DNA of 64,000 nucleotides from Duganella fentianensis (GCF_009857835.1 NZ_WWCL01000003.1:620001-684000), one strand, 5' to 3'; counted from the first letter of the stretch, positions 10,907 through 19,960 are shown. Notes: generated by a model from the sequence alone, not told the origin. A program made the numbers and translations.

Positions 10907-10940
10907 ACAGGGCCGCAAGTGCATGCACTTGCGGCCCTGT
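10907..10940 (+). terminator. 34-nt perfect palindrome after rpsJ, probable terminator
   Basis: The 34 nt are fully self-complementary (17-bp arms centred on TGCATGCA) and are followed by TGTTTT. In RNA this forms a very stable hairpin with a short T-rich tail. Coming right after rpsJ, it should end most str-operon transcripts before the receptor gene. Confidence 0.6.
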
Positions 10941-11178
10941 TGTTTTGGGGCCTGTGCTGCGCCTGGCCCGCGAGTACTTTAGTAGTAAAACATTACGAAT
11001 TTAATTCTAAAAAACAACGAATGTTTAGTTAATTGAAGGTTTTTTCGCCTCTGGCGAGTTTTTTCCTTTCCTTTGACAGCCTGTTGTGAGAAATTCCTAG
11101 GCCGCATAAAAATCAACGGCGTTGTGATCCAGCGTCATCCTTATGCGCGTAGTTTGTAATTACCACTCAGGAATAGTT

Positions 11179-13977
11179 TTGAAAAACATAAATTTGAAGA
11201 AAAATGCTTTATCGATTGCCCTGGCAGTCGCTTTCACCCCTGCTGTGCATGCGCAGGAAACCGCCGAGCCCAAGATTCAGCGGGTAGAAATCACCGGCTC
11301 CAGCATCAAACGTACCGACAGTGAAACGGCTGCCTCTGTGCAAGTGCTGTCGCGTAAAGACATCGAGCGTACCGGCGAGCACACCGTGCTGGGCCTGCTG
11401 AACTCGACGGCTGCCATCAGCACCAGCCTCAACTCGGCCAGCAGCAGCTCGAGTGGCTTCGCAACCGGTTCCTCGGGTGTGTCGATGCGCGGTCTGGGCA
11501 AGGTCTCGACCCTGGTTCTGGTTAATGGCCGCCGCATCGCTCCTTACGGCCTGGCCGACGGTGCACAAGAAAACTTCACCAATCTGGACGCTATCGCTAC
11601 CGACGCGATCGAGCGCATCGAGATTCTGAAAGATGGCGCTTCGGCTATCTACGGTTCCGACGCGATTGCCGGCGTGATCAACATCATCCTGCGTAAAGAC
11701 TACCAGGGCGGTAAAGTCCAGGTTAACTACGAAGCCACCGACGGCTTCGCTGACCGTCGTAACCGCAGCGTCTCGGCCATCTACGGCTTCGGCGATGTGG
11801 AAGAGAACGGCTTCAACACCTATCTGACCTTCGAAGGCTACAAGCGCGATGGTTACACCCAGGGTGAGCTGGCCAGCCGCTATCCGGCATGGCAGCGCCA
11901 GACCCCGGGACGTTCGACCTGGGACGCCAAGAGCACCTACTCGCCGACCGGTAACTACTTCCTGAGCTCGACCAACATTGTTGCTGCGCCAGGCTGCCCG
12001 GCGAGCGCGATCGACCCATCGGACAAGCTGTGCAAATTCGATGTGCTGCAGTATTCGGGGCTGACCACCGATAACAAGCGCTACGCTGCTGCCAGCAACA
12101 CCCGCTTCAAGATAGGCCGCGATATCGACGCCTCGTTCGAAATCACCACCGCCGGCGCGACCAACGACTACATCGTTGCACCTCTGGGCGTTAGCAACAA
12201 TTACGCCACCACCCAATCCTTCGTCTGGTACAACGCGCTGGCTGGCAAAATGGTAGGTCCATTCACCTACCCGAAACTGCCAGTGGGTAACAACGGCAAT
12301 CCCTACAATTTCCCTGTCGAATACCGCGCCCGTCTGATGGACACCGGCGACGGCTTTAACTTCAACCGTACCGAATCCGACCAGAGCCGCTTTATGCTGG
12401 CCCTGAACGGCACGCTCGGCAATTTCGACTGGAAATCGGCGGTGGGTCACATGACCTCGAGCGCCACCAAGTCCACCCGCGCACCTAGCGCCAAAGGCTA
12501 TACCGATGCCATTCTGAACAACACCTACAAGTTTGGTCAGAAGAACGACGTGGCACTGCTGAACTCGATGTTCCCGGTCCGTACCACGGAAGGTGAAGCG
12601 AAGATCGAATTCATCGACGCTACGATCACCGGTGAAGTCATGCAACTGCCGGCCGGTCCTCTGAGCATTGCAGTAGGCACCGACATCCGTCGTAGTTCTT
12701 ACGAAATGAAGAGCTCGGACAACGTGCTGGGCGGCGAACTGGTAGGCGTATTCGGTCTGCAAGTGAAAGACCGTCAGAGCCAGTACGCAGTATTCACCGA
12801 AGCCACCATTCCTGTGGTGAAGCGTGTGGAGCTGAGCGCCGCCTTGCGTGCCGACAAAACCAGTGGCGTTGAAGCTCACCTGTCGCCGAAACTCGGCGCC
12901 AAAGTGCAGGCGCTGGACTCGCTGCTGCTGCGCGCTACGGCGGCCGGTGGCTTCCGTGCGCCTAACATCGTTGAAACTGGTAACGGTTTGGGCCGTAGCG
13001 CAGTGAGCAATAACGTGGTCGATCAGCGTCGTTGCCCTATCGCTTCGGAACTGAATAACATCATTCAGAAGTCCGGTGCAACGGCGGCTGAAAAGGCGCT
13101 GGCCAACACCTACCGCAACAACGATTGCCTGGCCTCGCTGCCTAGCTTCACCACCTCGAACCCGGATCTGAAACCGGAAACCTCGCGTTCCTACACGCTG
13201 GGCCTGGTGCTCGAGCCGGTCAAGAACTGGACGCTGGCACTGGACTACTACAGCATCGAGCGTAAGGATGAAATCTCTCCGCGTTCCGTAGCGGACGTTC
13301 TGAAAAACGAAGCAGCGCTGCCTGCCGGCCAGCTGATTCGCATGGACAACTCGGCGACCGACAACGAGTTCCTGGCACTGGTACGCAAGTACGCTCCGGG
13401 TACTGCCACCAACTTCCAGGGTATCGGCAAGCTGGGCATGCTGTACAACCCGTATGTCAATTCGGGCAAAACCCGCGCTTCGGGCTTCGACTTCGACGCT
13501 TCGGGCAAGTTCAAGATCGCCAACGTGGGTGATGTTGCCCTGAAACTGGACGGTACCTATGCACTGAAGTACCAGTCCTTCCTGGTGGCCGACAATGCCT
13601 ACGGTATGAACGGTGCCGGTAGCTACGATGGTGGTCCGCGTCTGCGCATGAAACTGCGCGGCTCGCTGAGCAGCGGCAAAGTGGATCAGGGCGTGACCGT
13701 GAACTACCGCGGTGCCTGGAGCCCGAACAGCGACGATGCGCCGACCTATTGCGAGACCAGCAAAGTTGCCGCCGATCAGATGGCAGCCTGCGGCAAAGTT
13801 CGCGCCTACGCCACGGTGGATTACAACCTGACTTACACCCTGAGCAAGAACGTGAAGCTGAGTGCCTATATCAACAATCTGTTGAACCAGGATACGCCAG
13901 TCAACTACCGTGAAGGCATCACTGCTGCCAACATGTTGTTCCGTACCTTGGGCCTGAGCGCTGCTTACACCTTCTAA
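11179..13977 (+). CDS. TonB-dependent outer-membrane receptor
   Basis: A 932-aa receptor from the proposed TTG start. A signal peptide (about residues 1-26, ending VHAQ) is followed by a TonB-box-like segment (IQRVEITG), a plug domain (VSMRGLGKVSTLVLVNGRR, IERIEILKDGASAIYGSDAI, INIILRK) and a long beta-barrel ending in the aromatic C-terminus LSAAYTF. There is no N-terminal signalling (STN) domain. The substrate is unknown. The TTG at 11179 has AGGA 6 nt upstream and gives a clean MKNINLKK signal peptide; the first ATG (11143) adds 12 residues that spoil it. Codon use is partly that of highly expressed genes. Its position between rpsJ and rplC is highly unusual. Confidence 0.92.
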   Translation: MKNINLKKNALSIALAVAFTPAVHAQETAEPKIQRVEITGSSIKRTDSETAASVQVLSRKDIERTGEHTVLGLLNSTAAISTSLNSASSSSSGFATGSSGVSMRGLGKVSTLVLVNGRRIAPYGLADGAQENFTNLDAIATDAIERIEILKDGASAIYGSDAIAGVINIILRKDYQGGKVQVNYEATDGFADRRNRSVSAIYGFGDVEENGFNTYLTFEGYKRDGYTQGELASRYPAWQRQTPGRSTWDAKSTYSPTGNYFLSSTNIVAAPGCPASAIDPSDKLCKFDVLQYSGLTTDNKRYAAASNTRFKIGRDIDASFEITTAGATNDYIVAPLGVSNNYATTQSFVWYNALAGKMVGPFTYPKLPVGNNGNPYNFPVEYRARLMDTGDGFNFNRTESDQSRFMLALNGTLGNFDWKSAVGHMTSSATKSTRAPSAKGYTDAILNNTYKFGQKNDVALLNSMFPVRTTEGEAKIEFIDATITGEVMQLPAGPLSIAVGTDIRRSSYEMKSSDNVLGGELVGVFGLQVKDRQSQYAVFTEATIPVVKRVELSAALRADKTSGVEAHLSPKLGAKVQALDSLLLRATAAGGFRAPNIVETGNGLGRSAVSNNVVDQRRCPIASELNNIIQKSGATAAEKALANTYRNNDCLASLPSFTTSNPDLKPETSRSYTLGLVLEPVKNWTLALDYYSIERKDEISPRSVADVLKNEAALPAGQLIRMDNSATDNEFLALVRKYAPGTATNFQGIGKLGMLYNPYVNSGKTRASGFDFDASGKFKIANVGDVALKLDGTYALKYQSFLVADNAYGMNGAGSYDGGPRLRMKLRGSLSSGKVDQGVTVNYRGAWSPNSDDAPTYCETSKVAADQMAACGKVRAYATVDYNLTYTLSKNVKLSAYINNLLNQDTPVNYREGITAANMLFRTLGLSAAYTF

Positions 13978-13991
13978 GCATCGCCTGCCAT

Positions 13992-14011
13992 CCCGGCCCG
14001 CCAGGGCCGGG
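13992..14011 (+). terminator. First hairpin after the TonB-receptor gene
   Basis: CCCGGCCC and GGGCCGGG form an 8-bp stem with a 4-nt loop, 14 nt after the stop. No T-run follows; it stands in tandem with the stronger terminator downstream. Confidence 0.4.
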
Positions 14012-14022
14012 TCAGCTGCACC

Positions 14023-14060
14023 ACACCCCGGCCACCCTGTGTGGCCGGGGTGTTTTTTTT
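14023..14060 (+). terminator. Rho-independent terminator of the TonB-receptor gene
   Basis: A 13-bp GC-rich stem (ACACCCCGGCCAC with GTGGCCGGGGTGT), a 5-nt loop and a run of eight T. It is a textbook intrinsic terminator and separates the receptor from the rest of the S10 operon. Confidence 0.88.
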
Positions 14061-14163
14061 GCCCGATCTGGTACGCCAGCCCGCATCGGCGCTGGTTTTG
14101 CCCCACTTTGCCGCCATTTTGCCTGCGCCGCGCGAAAACCTGACATACCTCGTATTAAGTTGT

Positions 14164-14192
14164 TGCGTCAAGGGTCTTTTCGCGCTAAACTA
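14164..14192 (+). promoter_or_regulatory. Sigma-70 promoter for the rplC-led part of the S10 operon
   Basis: TTGCGT (14164-14169), a 17-nt spacer and TAAACT (14187-14192). It lies after the receptor terminator and about 95 nt before rplC, so the ribosomal genes downstream have their own start. Confidence 0.6.
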
Positions 14193-14288
14193 GCCGGCTT
14201 CGGTATGGATATGTCTTTTTTATTGGTCCGTACTTATTTTAGTAGTTAAACAAAGCCCCGCCCAATCGTAGGTGGGAATGGAGAAAAA

Positions 14289-14945
14289 ATGAGCCTAGGC
14301 CTCCTCGGTCGCAAGGTTGGTATGATGCGCATCTTCACCGATGACGGGGATTCGATCCCAGTCACCGTGTTGGACGTATCGAACAACCGTGTTGCGCAAA
14401 TCAAAACGCCTGAAACGGATGGTTACTCCGCTGTTCAGGTTGCATTCGGTCAACGTCGCGCTTCCCGCGTGACCAAAGCCGTCGCTGGTCACCACGCCAA
14501 AGCTGGCGTTGAAGCCGGTACCACGCTGAAAGAATTCCGCATTGACGTTACCAAAGCTGCTGAACTGAAAGCTGGCGACACCGTTGCCGTTTCGCTGTTC
14601 GAAGTTGGTCAGAAAGTTGACGTGCAAGGCGTATCGATCGGTAAGGGTTACGCTGGTACCATCAAGCGTCACAACTTTGCTTCGGGTCGTCAGACCCACG
14701 GTAACTCCCGTTCGCACAACGTACCAGGTTCCATCGGTATGGCGCAGGATCCAGGTCGCGTATTCCCTGGTAAGCGCATGACCGGTCACCTCGGTGACGT
14801 AACCTGCACCGTGCAGAACCTCGAAATCGCCCGTATCGATGCCGACCGTCAGCTGCTGCTGGTCAAAGGCGCGATCCCAGGCGCGAAAAACGGCCAGGTT
14901 GTTGTGTCGCCTGCTGTCAAAGTTAAAGCAAAGAAGGGAGCTTAA
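14289..14945 (+). CDS. rplC: 50S ribosomal protein L3
   Basis: L3 is an early assembly protein whose extension reaches the peptidyl-transferase centre. The 218-aa sequence starts [16 protein letters not shown] and has the conserved tip [23 protein letters not shown], which includes the glutamine-methylation region in other bacteria. GGAG precedes the ATG. It is the first gene of the second half of the S10 operon here, 3 nt before rplD. Confidence 0.98.
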   Translation: MSLGLLGRKVGMMRIFTDDGDSIPVTVLDVSNNRVAQIKTPETDGYSAVQVAFGQRRASRVTKAVAGHHAKAGVEAGTTLKEFRIDVTKAAELKAGDTVAVSLFEVGQKVDVQGVSIGKGYAGTIKRHNFASGRQTHGNSRSHNVPGSIGMAQDPGRVFPGKRMTGHLGDVTCTVQNLEIARIDADRQLLLVKGAIPGAKNGQVVVSPAVKVKAKKGA

Positions 14946-14948
14946 TCG

Positions 14949-15569
14949 ATGGAACTCAAGCTCTTGAACGCACAAGGTCAAGCCGCCTCTAACGTTGCTG
15001 CCGCCGACACCGTCTTCGGCCGTGACTACAACGAAGCCCTGATCCACCAGATCGTCGTTGCTTACCAAGCCAATGCCCGCAGCGGTAACCGCAAGCAAAA
15101 AGACCGTGAAGAAGTTCACCACACGACCAAGAAGCCATGGCGCCAAAAAGGTACCGGCCGTGCTCGTGCTGGTATGTCCTCGTCGCCACTGTGGCGCGGC
15201 GGTGGTCGCATCTTCCCGAACTCGCCTGACGAGAACTTCACCCACAAAGTGAACAAGAAGATGTACCGCGCTGGTATCTGCTCGATCCTGTCGCAACTGG
15301 CTCGTGAAGAGCGTCTGGTTGTGGTAGAAGATTTCGCTATCGAAGCTCCTAAGACCAAGCTGCTGTCGCAAAAGCTGACCGGCATGGGCTTTGACTCGGT
15401 GCTGATCATTACCGATACCGCCAACGAAAACCTGGAACTGGCTTCGCGCAATCTGCCGAACGTTCTGGTCGTTGAACCACGTCACGCAGATCCAATGTCC
15501 CTGGTGTTCTACAAGAAGATCCTGGTCACCAAAGCTGCACTGGCTAAGATTGAGGAGATGCTGGCATGA
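14949..15569 (+). CDS. rplD: 50S ribosomal protein L4
   Basis: L4 lines the polypeptide exit tunnel; in E. coli it also represses its own S10 operon by binding the leader upstream of rpsJ. The 206-aa protein has the normal tunnel-loop segment [15 protein letters not shown]. Because rpsJ and rplC are split here, any L4 feedback of the E. coli kind would have to act on the short rplC leader. It overlaps rplW by 4 nt (ATGA). Confidence 0.98.
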   Translation: MELKLLNAQGQAASNVAAADTVFGRDYNEALIHQIVVAYQANARSGNRKQKDREEVHHTTKKPWRQKGTGRARAGMSSSPLWRGGGRIFPNSPDENFTHKVNKKMYRAGICSILSQLAREERLVVVEDFAIEAPKTKLLSQKLTGMGFDSVLIITDTANENLELASRNLPNVLVVEPRHADPMSLVFYKKILVTKAALAKIEEMLA

Positions 15570-15880
15570 GCGCATTGAAATTTAGCGAAGAGCGCCTGAT
15601 GAAGGTGCTGGTAGCTCCGGTCATTTCCGAGAAGGCCACCATGGTCGCGGAAAAGAACGAGCAGATCGTGTTCCGTGTTAGCACCGACGCGACCAAGCCA
15701 GAAATCAAAGCCGCTGTTGAACTGCTGTTCAAAGTGGAAGTGGAATCGGTGCAAACCGTAAACCGCGAAGGTAAGCAGAAGCGTTCCGGTGCTCACATCG
15801 GCCGCCGCAACCATACCAAGCGCGCTTTCGTGTGCCTGAAACCTGGCCAGGAAATCAATTTCTCCGAGGAGGCTAAATAA
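15566..15880 (+). CDS. rplW: 50S ribosomal protein L23
   Basis: L23 sits at the tunnel exit and is the docking point for trigger factor and SRP. The 104-aa protein has PVISEKATM near the N-terminus and the trailing [12 protein letters not shown]. Start and stop overlap both neighbours (ATGA with rplD, TAATG with rplB), showing translational coupling. Confidence 0.97.
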   Translation: MSALKFSEERLMKVLVAPVISEKATMVAEKNEQIVFRVSTDATKPEIKAAVELLFKVEVESVQTVNREGKQKRSGAHIGRRNHTKRAFVCLKPGQEINFSEEAK

Positions 15881-16707
15881 TGGCACTCGTTAAGATGAAG
15901 CCAACCTCCCCAGGCCGTCGCGGCATGGTGAAAGTTGTTAACGCCGACCTGTACAAAGGCCGTCCGTTCGCAGCGCTGGTTGAGAAAAAATCGAAAACTG
16001 CTGGCCGTAACAACAACGGTCACATCACCACCCGTCATATCGGTGGTGGCCACAAGCAGCACTATCGTCTGGTTGACTTCAAGCGTCAAAAAGATGGTAT
16101 TCCTGCAAAAGTGGAACGTATCGAATACGATCCTAACCGTACCGCGCACATCGCTCTGCTGTGCTACGCCGACGGTGAGCGTCAGTACATCATCGCTACC
16201 AAAGGCATGGCCGTGGGCGACACCGTGATGAACGGTTCGGAAGCTCCGATCAAAGCCGGTAACTGCCTGCCGATCCGCAACATCCCAGTTGGTACTGTGA
16301 TGAACTGCGTTGAAATGCTGCCAGGTAAGGGTGCTCAGATGGCCCGTACCGCTGGTGCTGGCGTGGTGCTGATGGCCCGTGAAGGTACCTACGCTCAGGT
16401 GCGTCTGCGCTCCGGCGAAGTACGTCGCGTGCACATCGAGTGCCGTGCAACCGTGGGTGAAGTCGGCAATGCCGAACACAGCCTGCGTAAGATCGGTAAA
16501 GCTGGTGCGATGCGCTGGCGCGGTGTTCGTCCTACCGTTCGCGGTGTGGTCATGAACCCGATCGACCACCCGCACGGTGGTGGTGAAGGCCGTACTGCAG
16601 CTGGTCGTCACCCAGTGTCGCCATGGGGCCAGCAGACCAAGGGTAAGAAGACTCGCAGCAACAAGCGTACTTCTTCGATGATCGTCTCGCGCCGCGGCAA
16701 GAAATAA
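15880..16707 (+). CDS. rplB: 50S ribosomal protein L2
   Basis: L2 is one of the most conserved 50S proteins, needed for subunit association and the peptidyl-transferase centre. The 275-aa sequence carries [17 protein letters not shown] and the [14 protein letters not shown] loop with the key histidine. The length is standard. The start overlaps the rplW stop by one base. Confidence 0.98.
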   Translation: MALVKMKPTSPGRRGMVKVVNADLYKGRPFAALVEKKSKTAGRNNNGHITTRHIGGGHKQHYRLVDFKRQKDGIPAKVERIEYDPNRTAHIALLCYADGERQYIIATKGMAVGDTVMNGSEAPIKAGNCLPIRNIPVGTVMNCVEMLPGKGAQMARTAGAGVVLMAREGTYAQVRLRSGEVRRVHIECRATVGEVGNAEHSLRKIGKAGAMRWRGVRPTVRGVVMNPIDHPHGGGEGRTAAGRHPVSPWGQQTKGKKTRSNKRTSSMIVSRRGKK

Positions 16708-16716
16708 GGATAAATC

Positions 16717-16992
16717 ATGACTCGTTCATTGAAAAAAGGGCCGTTCTGTGACGCCCACCTGGTGAAAAAAGTCGAAGCCGCTCAAGCGTCCAAAGACAAA
16801 AAGCCAATCAAAACCTGGTCCCGTCGCTCGACCATCATGCCTGACTTCATCGGCCTGACGATCGCTGTTCACAACGGCAAGCTGCACGTGCCTGTGTATG
16901 TTTCCGAGAACATGGTTGGTCACAAGCTCGGTGAATTCGCGCTGACCCGCACGTTCAAGGGCCATGCCGCTGACAAGAAGGCGAAGAAATAA
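16717..16992 (+). CDS. rpsS: 30S ribosomal protein S19
   Basis: S19 forms a complex with S13 in the 30S head and contacts the A-site tRNA. The 91-aa protein has the expected [14 protein letters not shown] start, [14 protein letters not shown] core and [14 protein letters not shown] end. It overlaps the rplV start by one base. Confidence 0.98.
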   Translation: MTRSLKKGPFCDAHLVKKVEAAQASKDKKPIKTWSRRSTIMPDFIGLTIAVHNGKLHVPVYVSENMVGHKLGEFALTRTFKGHAADKKAKK

Positions 16993-17321
16993 TGGAAACC
17001 AAAGCTATCCTCAAAGGTGTGCGCCTGTCCGACCAAAAAGGTCGTCTGGTTGCTGACCTGATCCGTGGCAAGAAGGTTGACGCTGCACTCAACATTCTGC
17101 AATTCAGCCCAAAAAAGGGCGCGACCATCATCAAGAAAGTGCTCGAGTCGGCAATCGCTAACGCTGAGCACAATGACGGCGCGGACATCGACGAACTGTT
17201 CGTGAAAACGATCTACGTCGAAAAGGGCCCGATCCTGAAGCGCTTCACTGCACGCGCTAAAGGCCGGGGTGATCGTATCTCGAAACAATCCTGTCACATT
17301 TACGTGACTGTCGGCAACTAA
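16992..17321 (+). CDS. rplV: 50S ribosomal protein L22
   Basis: L22 has a hairpin that narrows the exit tunnel and shapes macrolide and stalling-peptide responses. The 109-aa protein has the core [19 protein letters not shown] and the tip [14 protein letters not shown]. Macrolide-relevant tip residues look ordinary. The next gene, rpsC, starts 9 nt on. Confidence 0.97.
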   Translation: METKAILKGVRLSDQKGRLVADLIRGKKVDAALNILQFSPKKGATIIKKVLESAIANAEHNDGADIDELFVKTIYVEKGPILKRFTARAKGRGDRISKQSCHIYVTVGN

Positions 17322-17330
17322 GGAGTCACG

Positions 17331-18107
17331 ATGGGACAGAAGATACATCCAACCGGTTTCCGTCTGGCCGTAACCCGTAACTGGGCTTCGCGCTGGTACG
17401 CTGGCAATGGCAACTTTGCTGCCATGCTGAATGAAGACCTGAAAGCTCGCGCTTTCCTGAAAACCAAGCTGAAGAACGCTTCGGTCGGCCGCATCGTGAT
17501 CGAGCGTCCAGCCAAGAACGCGCGCTTCACCATCTACAGCTCGCGTCCGGGCGTGGTCATTGGTAAAAAAGGCGAAGACATCGAAGTACTGAAGTCGGCC
17601 CTGACCAAGATCATGGGCGTGCCTGTGCATGTGAACATCGAAGAAATCCGCAAGCCAGAAATCGATTCGCAGCTGATCGCTGACTCGATCGCTCAGCAGC
17701 TGGAAAAGCGCATCATGTTCCGCCGCGCGATGAAACGTGCTATGCAAAACGCCATGCGTCTGGGTGCCCTGGGCATCAAGATCATGTCGTCGGGCCGTCT
17801 GAACGGTATCGAAATCGCTCGTAAAGAGTGGTATCGCGAAGGTCGTGTGCCTCTGCACACCCTGCGCGCCGATATCGACTACGGTACCAGCGAAGCTTCG
17901 ACCACCTACGGCATCATCGGTGTGAAGGTTTGGGTTTACAAAGGCGATCGTTCGGCTAACGGCGACGCACCAGTGATCGATACCCCACCAGACGAGAAGA
18001 AGCCACGTGGCCCACGTCGCGACGACGGTAAACCAGCTGGCCGTCGTCCAGCCGGTGCCGGCCGTGTGCGTAGCGCCGCCAAGCCGGCCGAGAAAGCAGG
18101 AGAATAA
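17331..18107 (+). CDS. rpsC: 30S ribosomal protein S3
   Basis: S3 lies at the mRNA entry channel and contributes to helicase activity of the ribosome. The 258-aa protein has the KH domain GxxG loop ([11 protein letters not shown]) and the C-terminal S3 domain ([15 protein letters not shown]). It ends in a basic/proline-rich tail of about 45 residues that is longer than the E. coli version but usual in betaproteobacteria as far as I recall. Confidence 0.98.
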   Translation: MGQKIHPTGFRLAVTRNWASRWYAGNGNFAAMLNEDLKARAFLKTKLKNASVGRIVIERPAKNARFTIYSSRPGVVIGKKGEDIEVLKSALTKIMGVPVHVNIEEIRKPEIDSQLIADSIAQQLEKRIMFRRAMKRAMQNAMRLGALGIKIMSSGRLNGIEIARKEWYREGRVPLHTLRADIDYGTSEASTTYGIIGVKVWVYKGDRSANGDAPVIDTPPDEKKPRGPRRDDGKPAGRRPAGAGRVRSAAKPAEKAGE

Positions 18108-18109
18108 TC

Positions 18110-18529
18110 ATGCTGCAACCAGCACGCAGAAAGTATCGTAAAGAGCAGAAAGGCCGTAACACCGGCATTTCGCACACCGCCGGCACTTCGGTGTCGTTCG
18201 GCGAATTCGGTCTGAAAGCCGTGGCCCGTGGTCGTATCACGGCCCGTCAAATCGAGGCTGCACGTCGCGCCATGACCCGTCACATCAAACGTGGCGGCCG
18301 TATCTGGATTCGCGTGTTCCCGGACAAACCGATTTCGAACAAACCTGCCGAAGTCCGTATGGGTAACGGTAAAGGTAATCCGGAATACTACGTCGCCGAA
18401 ATCCGTCCAGGCAAAGTCCTGTACGAAATGGATGGCGTCGCAGAAGAACTGGCGCGCGAAGCATTCCGCCTGGCCGCTGCCAAACTGCCACTGGCAACCA
18501 CTTTCGTGGTTCGTCAAGTTGGTCAATAA
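18110..18529 (+). CDS. rplP: 50S ribosomal protein L16
   Basis: L16 helps shape the A- and P-site tRNA pockets of the 50S subunit. The 139-aa sequence starts [17 protein letters not shown] and has [15 protein letters not shown] and [10 protein letters not shown]. An arginine equivalent to the YcfD hydroxylation site is within the conserved RPG segment. It follows rpsC by 2 nt. Confidence 0.98.
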   Translation: MLQPARRKYRKEQKGRNTGISHTAGTSVSFGEFGLKAVARGRITARQIEAARRAMTRHIKRGGRIWIRVFPDKPISNKPAEVRMGNGKGNPEYYVAEIRPGKVLYEMDGVAEELAREAFRLAAAKLPLATTFVVRQVGQ

Positions 18530-18541
18530 CAGGAGTGAAAT

Positions 18542-18733
18542 ATGAAAGCATCTGAACTCCGCGGCAAAGACCAGGACGCTCTGCAAAAAGAGCTGAATGA
18601 CCTGTTGAAGGCCCAGTTTGGCCTGCGTATGCAAATCGCTACGCAACAACTGAGCAACACTTCGCAGCTCAAGAAGGTACGTCGCGATATCGCACGTGTA
18701 AAAACGGTAATGAACACGAAGGAAGCCAAATGA
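18542..18733 (+). CDS. rpmC: 50S ribosomal protein L29
   Basis: A small tunnel-exit protein that neighbours L23. The 63-aa helical-hairpin sequence ([21 protein letters not shown], then [16 protein letters not shown]) has standard length. It overlaps the rpsQ start by 4 nt. Confidence 0.97.
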   Translation: MKASELRGKDQDALQKELNDLLKAQFGLRMQIATQQLSNTSQLKKVRRDIARVKTVMNTKEAK

Positions 18734-18996
18734 CTGATCAAGTAAAGCTGAAGCGTACTCTGATCGGTAAGGTGGTGTCCGATAAAATGGACAAAACCGT
18801 TACCGTTCTGATCGAACGCCACGTCAAACATCCTTTGTACGGTAAGATCATCGTCCGCTCGAACAAGTATCACGCGCACGACGAGACCAACCAGGTGAAA
18901 GCCGGTGACACGGTGGAAATCACGGAAGGTCGTCCGATCTCCAAAACGAAGGCATGGACCGTAACGCGTGTGGTGCAAGCCGCACAAATCGTTTAA
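18730..18996 (+). CDS. rpsQ: 30S ribosomal protein S17
   Basis: A primary 16S rRNA-binding OB-fold protein of 88 aa with [14 protein letters not shown] and [11 protein letters not shown]. It is the last gene of the S10 operon here, as shown by the terminator 10 nt after its stop and the new promoter before rplN. Confidence 0.97.
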   Translation: MTDQVKLKRTLIGKVVSDKMDKTVTVLIERHVKHPLYGKIIVRSNKYHAHDETNQVKAGDTVEITEGRPISKTKAWTVTRVVQAAQIV

Positions 18997-19006
18997 TTGA
19001 CGATCT

Positions 19007-19038
19007 CGCCTCCGACCTTAGGGCCGGGGGCGGTTTTT
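19007..19038 (+). terminator. Rho-independent terminator after rpsQ (end of S10 operon)
   Basis: An 11-nt stem (CGCCTCCGACC with GGCCGGGGGCG, one wobble and one mismatch), a 4-nt loop and GTTTTT. It separates the S10 and spc operons. Confidence 0.72.
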
Positions 19039-19048
19039 CAATTAGTTC

Positions 19049-19076
19049 TTGCAAGCCCGCAAATTGTATGTAATAC
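19049..19076 (+). promoter_or_regulatory. Promoter of the spc operon, overlapping an inverted repeat
   Basis: TTGCAA (19049-19054), a 16-nt spacer and TAATAC (19071-19076). A 10-bp inverted repeat (AAGCCCGCAA at 19053-19062, TTGCGGGCTT at 19077-19086) brackets the spacer and -10. It could be a protein-binding site or simply a hairpin. It leaves a leader of about 180 nt before rplN with no gene in it. Confidence 0.5.
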
Positions 19077-19261
19077 TTGCGGGCTTCGTTCATGTAACGC
19101 CGCAAAGTGTCTGGCCACAGACGCAGAACCGCGCGGTCAGTAGCAGTACGAAGGTCAAGCACCCAAACAGTGGGCTCTGCATGAGCACTCTGGCGGGACC
19201 AAGACTGACCGCAGGTCCGCATTGTGTGGATTCTTCGGCTTAAGTTGGGAAAGAGAATACT

Positions 19262-19630
19262 ATGATTCAAACTGAAAGCCGGCTCGAAGTGGCCGACAAC
19301 ACCGGTGCAAAAGAAGTTCTGTGCATCAAGGTGTTGGGCGGCTCCAAGCGCCGTTATGCAAGCATTGGCGATGTGATCAAAGTAACCGTTAAGGTTGCTG
19401 CGCCACGTGGCCGTGTTAAAAAAGGTGAAATTTATAACGCCGTGGTTGTGCGTACCGCTAAAGGTGTGCGCCGCCAAGATGGTTCCCTGGTGAAGTTCGA
19501 CGGCAATGCCGCCGTTCTGCTGAACGCCAAACTGGAACCAATCGGTACCCGTATTTTTGGACCAGTCACGCGCGAACTGCGTACTGAAAAGTTCATGAAG
19601 ATCGTGTCCCTGGCACCTGAAGTCCTGTAA
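19262..19630 (+). CDS. rplN: 50S ribosomal protein L14
   Basis: L14 forms an intersubunit bridge and binds the silencing factor RsfS in other bacteria. The 122-aa sequence starts [18 protein letters not shown] and ends [18 protein letters not shown], exactly the family length. First gene of the spc operon, preceded by its own promoter and a leader of about 180 nt. Confidence 0.98.
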   Translation: MIQTESRLEVADNTGAKEVLCIKVLGGSKRRYASIGDVIKVTVKVAAPRGRVKKGEIYNAVVVRTAKGVRRQDGSLVKFDGNAAVLLNAKLEPIGTRIFGPVTRELRTEKFMKIVSLAPEVL

Positions 19631-19639
19631 GGAGTCGTA

Positions 19640-19954
19640 ATGGATAAGATTCGTAAAAACGACGAAGTCATCGTTCTGGCCGGGAAAGACAAGGGCAAGC
19701 GTGGCGTCGTTCAGCGTCGTGTAGATGCTGAGCACGTCGTGGTTGAAGGCGTCAACGTTGCTAAAAAAGCGACCAAGCCTAACCCAATGACTGGCGTACA
19801 AGGTGGTATCGTCGATAAGACTATGCCGATTCACGTGTCCAACGTTGCACTGTTCAATGCAGCGACTGGCAAGGCAGACCGTGTTGGTTTCAAAGAAGTG
19901 GATGGCAAAAAAGTCCGCGTCTTCAAATCGTCCGGCGAAGTAGTGAAGGCTTAA
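19640..19954 (+). CDS. rplX: 50S ribosomal protein L24
   Basis: An assembly-initiating 50S protein near the tunnel exit. The 104-aa sequence has the KOW motif ([18 protein letters not shown]) at residues 6-23. The spacing to both neighbours is 6-10 nt. Confidence 0.97.
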   Translation: MDKIRKNDEVIVLAGKDKGKRGVVQRRVDAEHVVVEGVNVAKKATKPNPMTGVQGGIVDKTMPIHVSNVALFNAATGKADRVGFKEVDGKKVRVFKSSGEVVKA

Positions 19955-19960
19955 GAAATC

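Larger units (their letters stand above)
10866..11178. other. Intergenic region rpsJ to TonB-dependent receptor gene
   Basis: A 313-nt gap. It holds two tandem hairpins just after rpsJ, then an AT-rich segment from about 10975 with TTTAGTAGT-type sequence (10978-10992) that recurs almost exactly upstream of rplC. TTGACA occurs at 11073-11078, but I see no convincing -10 at the right distance. AGGA at 11169-11172 is the ribosome-binding site for the receptor gene. No gene is seen in the gap. Confidence 0.6.
13978..14288. other. Intergenic region TonB-receptor gene to rplC
   Basis: A 311-nt gap with two tandem hairpins after the receptor gene, a good sigma-70 promoter at 14164-14192 and an rplC leader of roughly 90 nt. 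The leader contains TTTAGTAGT-type sequence (14238-14252) matching the one after rpsJ in 14 of 15 positions. No gene is seen. Confidence 0.6.

Noticed and set aside
11073..11078. TTGACA upstream of the TonB receptor gene as a promoter -35
   Set aside because: No acceptable -10 lies 15-19 nt downstream (the position reads CCTAGG-like), so the receptor promoter remains unassigned.
11209..14106. A very long open frame (over 900 codons) on the minus strand opposite the TonB receptor gene
   Set aside because: It is a shadow of the GC-rich codon use of the receptor gene; the protein has no domain, signal or plausible start, and the receptor frame is clearly real.
18997..19261. A small gene or tRNA in the rpsQ-rplN gap
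   Set aside because: No credible start with a ribosome-binding site and no cloverleaf was seen; the gap is explained by a terminator, a promoter and a leader.
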